A stretch of 11,097 nt of DNA. It comes from JAWLFY01 sp041685355. Its GTDB lineage: Bacteria > Planctomycetota > Planctomycetia > Pirellulales > Pirellulaceae. Location: positions 1-11,097 of the forward strand of contig JAWLFY010000159.1 of NCBI GenBank assembly GCA_041685355.1, written 5' to 3'. Positions 6,185 to 11,097 of this stretch are shown one piece after another. Position 1 is the stretch's first letter. Each line of letters opens with the position of its first letter. Under the pieces are notes generated by a model that saw only the letters and a list, made by a program, of their open reading frames with translations, was not told where the DNA came from and did not search any database. The position numbers were made by a program, and so were the translations under genes.

Positions 6185-8074
6185 ATGATTCGAAAACTCA
6201 AATTCCCCAAGGTCCTCGGGGTCGTGGCATGCGCCGTCGTCGCCTGGGGCAGCCTCGGATCGGCCGATGCCGCGGACCGTCCGAACATTTTGTGGATCAC
6301 CAGCGAAGACAACGGCGTGGAGCTTGGATGTTACGGGGACGATTACGCCGTGACACCGAACATCGATTCGCTGGCGTCTCGTTCGCTGCGATACGAACGG
6401 TGTTGGTCGAACGCGCCGGTTTGCGCCCCGGCTCGGACGACGATCATCTCGGGGATGTACGCCACGAGCCTGGGTGGTCATCACATGCGGAGCGGCGTCC
6501 GATTGCCGGATGGGATGAAGCTGTACCCGCAGCTACTTCGGGAAGCGGGGTACTACTGCACGAATAACTCGAAGACCGACTACAACTTCGCCTCGGCCGA
6601 CGCGGGCTGGCACCAGAGCAACCGCCAGGCGCACTGGCGGAACCGGCCGGATGATGAGACGCCGTTCTTCGCGATCTTCAACTTTACGACGAGCCACGAA
6701 AGCCAGATCCGGAAGCGACCCCACACGCCGGTACACGACCCCGAGAAGGCACCGCTTCCGGCCTATCATCCGGACGCCCCGGAGGTGCGCCGGGACTGGG
6801 CGCAGTACTATGACAAGGTGACCGAGATGGACGCTCAGGTCGGCAAGGTGTTGGCGGAACTGGAGAAGGACGGGCTCGCCGATTCGACGATCGTTTTCTA
6901 CTACGGCGACCACGGAAGCGGGATGCCGCGTAGCAAGCGGTGGCCGTTCGATTCGGGGCTTCGTGTGCCGTTGGTCGTTCACATTCCTGAGAAGTTCCGC
7001 CATTTGGCGCCTAAGGATTACGAAGCGGGCGGGTTGAGCAAGCGGTTGACGGCGTTCGTCGATTTGGGTCCGACGGCGCTCAGCTTGGCAGGGGTCGAGC
7101 CGCCGGAAACGATGCAGGGCGTCGCGTTCGCTGGCGAGCACCAGGCGGACCCGAAGCCTTACCTGTTCGGCTATCGGGGGCGGATGGACGAGCGGATCGA
7201 CATGGTGCGAGTGTGTACCGACGGGCGATACGTCTACATGCGTCATTTCTACCCCGACCGGCCTTACCTGAAGCATGTCGGCTACATGTTCCAGACGCCG
7301 ACGACGCGGGTTTGGAAGGAACTGTTCGACGCCGGAAAACTGAACGAGGCGCAGTCAAAGTTTTGGAAGGACAAGCCGGTCGAGGAACTGTTCGACTTGG
7401 AGTCAGACCCGGACGAGGTTCATAACCTGGCCGGTAACCCGGGACACGCCGAGCGGGTCGCGAAGATGCGTGAAACGCTTCAGGATTGGATGATCGAAAC
7501 GGCGGACATGGGGTTGCTGCCCGAAGCCGAAATGCACCGCCGATGCGGCGACGTTCCCCCGCGAACTTACGGTCGCGAAGGGAAGCTGAACGCCGAGCGA
7601 TTGGCTCCGCTGGCGTTCGACGCGATCGATACTGCGAGCGACCTCGGCCTGGAAGACCTGAAGCGGCTCGCGGCCGATGACGATTCGGGCGTGCGGTTTT
7701 GGGCGATCCGCGGGATCGACCTGCGTGTCCGCGACGGGGTGGCCGAGATGAGCGAGGCGTCAGAAACGCTTCGTGAAGCGATGGGAGACGATTCCCCTAG
7801 CGTCGCCGTGGCGGCGTGCGACGCGATGCTGGCCTCGGGTGACCGCGGCAGCCGTTCGGGCTCGGCCAGACGGCTCGTCGAATTGTCGAACGTGGAAACG
7901 TACGGCCACTACGCCCCGATCGCGGCGTTGAACGTCGTCGACATCCACCGGCCGCGAATCGACGCGGAGTCGATCAAGGCGATCCTGAGCTTGCCACGGG
8001 AGTCGGAGTCCCCACCGGCTCGGGCGGCGGGTTACGTCGGCCGTCTGCTCGATACGCTTTCGGTGAAACCCTAA
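6185..8074 (+). CDS. Secreted type I sulfatase with C-terminal HEAT-like extension
   Basis: A 629-residue sulfatase (formylglycine-dependent arylsulfatase-like family), expected to hydrolyse a sulfate ester in the periplasm or outside the cell. A signal peptide covers residues 1-30 (KLKFPK, then a hydrophobic LGVVACAVVAW core, cut near SADAA). The catalytic motif is C80-A-P-A-R84; C80 would be converted to formylglycine, and the CxAxR form is an accepted variant of CxPSR. E41-D42 after the first strand and G-D242-H243-G are the expected calcium ligands. H171 and K251 fit the other active-site positions. Residues about 395-440 carry the usual ELFDLESDPDEVHNLA segment. Residues about 470-625 form helical repeats that look HEAT-like and may serve for binding. 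The ATG at 6185 is chosen for its signal peptide and the GAAGG five bases upstream; the frame continues upstream to 5999 through the 22-bp repeats, which are unlikely to be coding. Substrate is unknown; context suggests sulfated polysaccharide. Confidence 0.94.
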   Translation: MIRKLKFPKVLGVVACAVVAWGSLGSADAADRPNILWITSEDNGVELGCYGDDYAVTPNIDSLASRSLRYERCWSNAPVCAPARTTIISGMYATSLGGHHMRSGVRLPDGMKLYPQLLREAGYYCTNNSKTDYNFASADAGWHQSNRQAHWRNRPDDETPFFAIFNFTTSHESQIRKRPHTPVHDPEKAPLPAYHPDAPEVRRDWAQYYDKVTEMDAQVGKVLAELEKDGLADSTIVFYYGDHGSGMPRSKRWPFDSGLRVPLVVHIPEKFRHLAPKDYEAGGLSKRLTAFVDLGPTALSLAGVEPPETMQGVAFAGEHQADPKPYLFGYRGRMDERIDMVRVCTDGRYVYMRHFYPDRPYLKHVGYMFQTPTTRVWKELFDAGKLNEAQSKFWKDKPVEELFDLESDPDEVHNLAGNPGHAERVAKMRETLQDWMIETADMGLLPEAEMHRRCGDVPPRTYGREGKLNAERLAPLAFDAIDTASDLGLEDLKRLAADDDSGVRFWAIRGIDLRVRDGVAEMSEASETLREAMGDDSPSVAVAACDAMLASGDRGSRSGSARRLVELSNVETYGHYAPIAALNVVDIHRPRIDAESIKAILSLPRESESPPARAAGYVGRLLDTLSVKP

Positions 8075-8091
8075 ATCGGTCGGTACTCGTG

Positions 8092-8120
8092 GGCTGTCGG
8101 CGGATCGGTGGTCGACAGCC
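8092..8120 (+). terminator. Hairpin after the sulfatase gene, possible terminator
   Basis: GGCTGTCG (8092-8099) and CGACAGCC (8113-8120) form a perfect 8-bp stem with a 13-nt loop, beginning 18 bp after the sulfatase stop codon. There is no T-tract after it, so it is not a classical intrinsic terminator. It could still stop transcription or protect the 3' end. It lies 88 bp before the aroC start. Confidence 0.4.
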
Positions 8121-8208
8121 GCGGGGGCAAACGGGACGATGAGATTCCGCGGGGCGACGTTTTCGCGTCGTCACCAAGTTCAGAGTCGTTCGGAATCGCG
8201 AGTTGTCG

Positions 8209-9462
8209 ATGGAAATTTTGGGTGGCCCGCTATTCGGCGTGGCGGGGGCGGGGGAATCACACGGTCCGGCGATCACGACGATCGTGTTCGGCTGTCCCCC
8301 CGGGCTGTATTTGGAACGGGGCCGGGTTCAACGATTCTTGGACCGACGTCGCCCCGGCGGGAACCGGCACGGGACGCCCCGGAACGAGAAGGATAAGCTG
8401 GTTTTCTTGTCGGGGTTGTACCAAGACGACGAAGAGCGGTTGCTGGGCGGTGCGAGTATGACCGTCGAGGCGGACGGGGCGTCGTTCACGGCCGCCGGTT
8501 ATGAAGCGGGATTCACGACCGGTGAGCCGATCGCCGCGATCGTCCCTTCCACATCGAAGAAGTCTGGCGACTACACCCAATTTACCGGTCCCACAGGCGA
8601 GGTCCGTCCGGGCCACACGGATCTGGTCAAGTTCCACAAGTCGGCGGGGTTCGTGGACGTGCGTGGGGGTGGGCGTTCGAGTTATCGGTCGACGATCAGC
8701 GACGTGATCGGCGGCTCGGTCGCGAGGTTGCTTTTGGAGCAACGGTTCGGCACGGCGATCCTTTCGTCGATCACGCAGGTCGGATCGCTGCGGGCATCGC
8801 GAACGTTGGCCGAACATTTCGAGGCGATCACCCGCGACGACGGCAGCCCGGCGGTGGCAACGGAGAAAATCGCGGCGGCGAGCGAGACGATGGAGGCCGC
8901 GGAGATCCATTCGATCGACGCGGCGTTTGCCGCCGAAGCGGCCGATCTGATCAAAGAAACCCGAAAGCGTGGCGATTCGCTCGGAGCGGCGGTCGAGGTC
9001 GTTGCCGTCAACGTCCCGCCGCTGCTGGGCGACCCCCTCTATCAAAGTTTGAAGGTGCGGATCATGGGAGCGCTCGGGGGGCTGAACGCGGTGCAGTCGT
9101 GCGAAGTCGGGGCGGGGGCCGGTGTCGTGGAGCGGTACGGGAGTGAGAACAACGATCCGATCCGATCGGGCGGTTACGTCCGCAACTCGCACGGCGGATT
9201 GCTGGGGGGGATCACGACCGGGATGCCGATGGTGTTTCGTGTCGGGTTCAAGCCGACCTCGACGATCCACCTTCCGCAAAAATCGGTTCGGAAGAATTTA
9301 GAAGAGATCGATTTCGAACTCGCGAAGGGAAGACACGACCCGTGCGTCGGGGTTCGCGCCGGGGTGACGCTTGAGTCACGCGTCGCGATCGAATTGCTCA
9401 ACGCCGCGCTCGCCCACCAAGCTCAGCAGTTGAGCGGGGACCTTTCGAAGTTGTTCGGATGA
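8209..9462 (+). CDS. aroC: Chorismate synthase, divergent
   Basis: A 417-residue cytoplasmic enzyme of the shikimate pathway that converts 5-enolpyruvylshikimate 3-phosphate to chorismate using reduced FMN. Family signatures are visible: GESHGPA (15-21, H18), RRRPGGNR (47-53), RPGHTD (133-138, H136), GGGRSSYR (153-160), KPTSTI (348-353) and GRHDPCVG (374-381). The two histidines and the Arg/Asp of RHD correspond to known active-site residues. It is longer than the usual roughly 350-400 residues. Relative to the E. coli type, about 25-30 extra residues lie around 71-100, between LSGL and FTTGEP. The second signature has SYR where most members have SAR. I chose ATG 8209; a TTG two codons earlier (8203), with GGAA upstream, is equally possible. 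The gene follows the sulfatase after 134 bp and is probably transcribed separately. The family is clear; whether this is the cell's only chorismate synthase cannot be told from this window. Confidence 0.93.
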   Translation: MEILGGPLFGVAGAGESHGPAITTIVFGCPPGLYLERGRVQRFLDRRRPGGNRHGTPRNEKDKLVFLSGLYQDDEERLLGGASMTVEADGASFTAAGYEAGFTTGEPIAAIVPSTSKKSGDYTQFTGPTGEVRPGHTDLVKFHKSAGFVDVRGGGRSSYRSTISDVIGGSVARLLLEQRFGTAILSSITQVGSLRASRTLAEHFEAITRDDGSPAVATEKIAAASETMEAAEIHSIDAAFAAEAADLIKETRKRGDSLGAAVEVVAVNVPPLLGDPLYQSLKVRIMGALGGLNAVQSCEVGAGAGVVERYGSENNDPIRSGGYVRNSHGGLLGGITTGMPMVFRVGFKPTSTIHLPQKSVRKNLEEIDFELAKGRHDPCVGVRAGVTLESRVAIELLNAALAHQAQQLSGDLSKLFG

Positions 9463-9463
9463 G

Positions 9464-9495
9464 TTTTGGGTTGCGACGATTTTGGGCCGCGACGC
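9464..9495. repeat. Two imperfect 16-bp direct repeats after aroC
   Basis: TTTTGGGTTGCGACGA (9464-9479) is followed directly by TTTTGGGCCGCGACGC (9480-9495), with 13 of 16 bases identical. The pair begins one base after the aroC stop codon, in the 161-bp gap before the DUF2254 gene. No function is evident. Confidence 0.6.
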
Positions 9496-9623
9496 TTGTG
9501 TCTGGACCTGTCGTGCGAGGCACCCAGCGCCACTTCAGCGGCGTGTTCGCTTGTCTGATCGCCTTCATCCGCTTCGCCTTTTCGATCCTCATTTCGCCGT
9601 GATCGCCTCGCCGGGGGCTCCAA

Positions 9624-10979
9624 GTGATTTCCAAACTGCATTACTGGTGGCAAGAGACGCGGACGAGCTTCTGGTTCGTTCCCGCGGTGATCGTTCTGGG
9701 CGCCGTCGGGCTTGCCATCGGTCTGATCGCGCTGGAGGCAGGCATCGGCGTGCATCTCGATGAGAGGTGGCCGCTGCTGTTCGGCGCCGGCGCGGCCAGT
9801 TCCCGCGGCCTGCTCAGCGCCGTCGCTTCTTCGATGATCACGGTTGCCGGGGTGGTTTTTTCCATCACCATTGTTGCCCTCTCGCTGACTTCGAGTCAGT
9901 ACACGTCGCGGGTCCTCCGCAACTTCATGCGCGACCGCATGAACCAGGTCGTGCTCGGCGTGTTCCTCGGCGTCTTCGCGTACTGCCTGGTAGTGCTCCG
10001 GACCATCCGAAGTGGCGACGAAGGGGCGTTCGTCCCGTCATTGGCGGTACTCGGCGGGTTGGTCCTGGCGTTCGTCGGGACCGCCTTTCTGATCTACTTC
10101 ATCCATTACATCGCGATGTCCATCCAGGCGTCGAGCATCGTCGCCTTGGCGGCAGACGAAACGATCGCCGCCGTCGATCAGTTGTTTCCCAAGGCGGTGT
10201 CCGACGACGCCGACGGGGACACGGACGGCGACGGGGGCGCGGACGCGGACGCGGCAGCGGTTCCGAGGGAGCAGATCTGGTCTGTCGTCGCGGCACGGAA
10301 GACCGGTTACATCGTGAGCGTCGACGGAGATTCGCTTCGGTCGTTGGCGCAGAAGCACCGGAGGGTTGTGCGGATGGAACGCGGGATCGGCGAATTCGTC
10401 GTCGAGGGCACGCCGCTGGCGTCCATGGCCGGAGGGGACGGGGCGGACGACGAGGAGGCGGCCGAACTGAACGCGGTCTACGTCATCAGTCGCCAACGGA
10501 CGGTGCAACAGGATGTCGGCTTCGGCATCCGGCAAATCGTGGACATCGCTTTGAAAGGGCTATCGCCCGGCATCAACGACACCACCACGGCAGAAATGTG
10601 CGTGGACTATTTGGGAGCGATCCTTGCCCGGCTCGCGGCTCGGGAGATTGCGCCCCCTCGCCGCGGGAACGAGGAGGATTCGCATGTGATCGCCCAAGGC
10701 CCGTGCTTCGAGAGCCTGTTGGCCGAAGCCTTCGATCAGATCCGGCAGAACGCCGAAGGCAACGTCTCGGTCCTGATTCGAATGCTCCAGTCACTAGAAG
10801 TCGTCGCCGTCCAGACGGTGAAGCCCGGACGGCGGCAATCGCTGCGGCGACAGGCGGACCTGATCACCGCGGTGGCCGAGCGTTCGATCCCCTCGGCGGA
10901 AGATGGCGCGGAAATCCATGCCGCCTCGGTACGCCTGTACCGTGTGCTCGATGGGATCACCTCCGAACCGGTTCGGTAA
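9624..10979 (+). CDS. DUF2254 family integral membrane protein
   Basis: A 451-residue predicted inner-membrane protein of the DUF2254 family; its function is not established. Four hydrophobic helices are visible at about 15-38, 68-88, 107-126 and 137-162, followed by a large soluble C-terminal half. Family hallmarks are SSQYTSRVLRNFMRD (90-104) after the second helix and the segment QRTVQQDVGFGIRQ (291-304) continuing into LKGLSPGINDTTTAEMCVDYL (310-330). Between the membrane part and the soluble part sits an Asp/Gly/Ala-rich stretch (193-211) that resembles calcium-binding DxDxDG loops but may be only a disordered linker. Its DNA is a simple alternation of GAC, GCG and GGG codons. I chose GTG 9624, which has GGGGG six bases upstream and gives the typical N-terminus with an amphipathic WWQETRTSFW segment. 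The gene stands alone between aroC and a possible gene at the right edge. Confidence 0.9.
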   Translation: MISKLHYWWQETRTSFWFVPAVIVLGAVGLAIGLIALEAGIGVHLDERWPLLFGAGAASSRGLLSAVASSMITVAGVVFSITIVALSLTSSQYTSRVLRNFMRDRMNQVVLGVFLGVFAYCLVVLRTIRSGDEGAFVPSLAVLGGLVLAFVGTAFLIYFIHYIAMSIQASSIVALAADETIAAVDQLFPKAVSDDADGDTDGDGGADADAAAVPREQIWSVVAARKTGYIVSVDGDSLRSLAQKHRRVVRMERGIGEFVVEGTPLASMAGGDGADDEEAAELNAVYVISRQRTVQQDVGFGIRQIVDIALKGLSPGINDTTTAEMCVDYLGAILARLAAREIAPPRRGNEEDSHVIAQGPCFESLLAEAFDQIRQNAEGNVSVLIRMLQSLEVVAVQTVKPGRRQSLRRQADLITAVAERSIPSAEDGAEIHAASVRLYRVLDGITSEPVR

Positions 10980-11064
10980 GAGGGGAGAGGGAGTTTGGTT
11001 TTTGGGTTGTTCCGCGATTTTAGTGGCAACTGCCCAGAACGTAGGTTTTGGAGGCATTGCTGCG

Positions 11065-11097
11065 ATGTCCGAAGTGAGGATGCGAGCGAACGCGGAC
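11065..11097 (+). CDS. Possible 5' end of a further gene, cut by the window edge
   Basis: An ATG at 11065 is preceded by a good Shine-Dalgarno GGAGG at 11050-11054, ten bases upstream, and the frame is open to the end of the window (MSEVRMRANAD). Only 11 codons are present, so no family can be named, and a chance ATG cannot be excluded. It lies 85 bp after the DUF2254 stop codon on the same strand. Confidence 0.35.
   Translation, partial: MSEVRMRANAD

Noticed and set aside
6185..6274. Lipoprotein signal in the sulfatase (VVAC at residues 13-16)
   Set aside because: The position before the cysteine lacks the usual Leu/Ser-Ala/Gly pattern, the hydrophobic core continues past it, and a normal cut site follows at SADAA.
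8257..9279. Minus-strand open frame of 340 codons opposite aroC
   Set aside because: The translation is Arg/Asp-rich without family features, and the sense strand encodes an unmistakable chorismate synthase.
9767..11023. Plus-strand open frame of 418 codons in another frame of the DUF2254 gene
   Set aside because: It is extremely Arg/Gly-rich, whereas the overlapping frame gives four membrane helices and the DUF2254 hallmarks.

Overview
The window looks like chromosomal DNA of a GC-rich planctomycete, probably of the Pirellulaceae/Rhodopirellula kind. The reason is the gene content. A secreted DUF1549/DUF1553 protein with a planctomycete-type cytochrome-like N-terminus, a Tat-exported DUF1501 protein, a PPC-domain protein and a type I sulfatase are protein families strongly expanded in Planctomycetes. 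Species-level assignment is not possible from the sequence alone.

Layout. A tRNA-Pro(UGG) gene lies on the minus strand at 4-77, followed by about 320 bp with no recognisable gene. A tight three-gene minus-strand operon follows. In transcription order it is: DUF1549/DUF1553 protein (5813 to 3507), DUF1501 protein (3493 to 2138) and PPC-domain protein (2133 to 397). The gaps between genes are 13 and 4 bp. A divergent intergenic region of 371 bp (5814-6184) holds two separate tandem-repeat arrays: five perfect 7-bp units, and three 22-bp units that each carry the short dyad TTGCgaGCAA. On the other side of it a sulfatase with a C-terminal HEAT-like extension runs on the plus strand (6185-8074). 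It is followed by a hairpin, a divergent chorismate synthase (8209-9462), a four-helix DUF2254 membrane protein (9624-10979) and perhaps the first 11 codons of another gene at the right edge.

How the genes may work together. All four proteins flanking the repeat-bearing intergenic region carry export signals (three Sec-like, one Tat). Two of them, DUF1501 and the sulfatase, belong to the alkaline-phosphatase/sulfatase superfamily. One other has cytochrome-like cysteine-histidine motifs, and one is built of PPC and Ig-like modules. The simplest inference is a divergently controlled periplasmic or surface module that handles sulfated or otherwise esterified polymers, with the repeat arrays as candidate control DNA. 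The biochemical role of the DUF families is unknown, so this is a hypothesis. aroC and the DUF2254 gene appear unrelated to the module.
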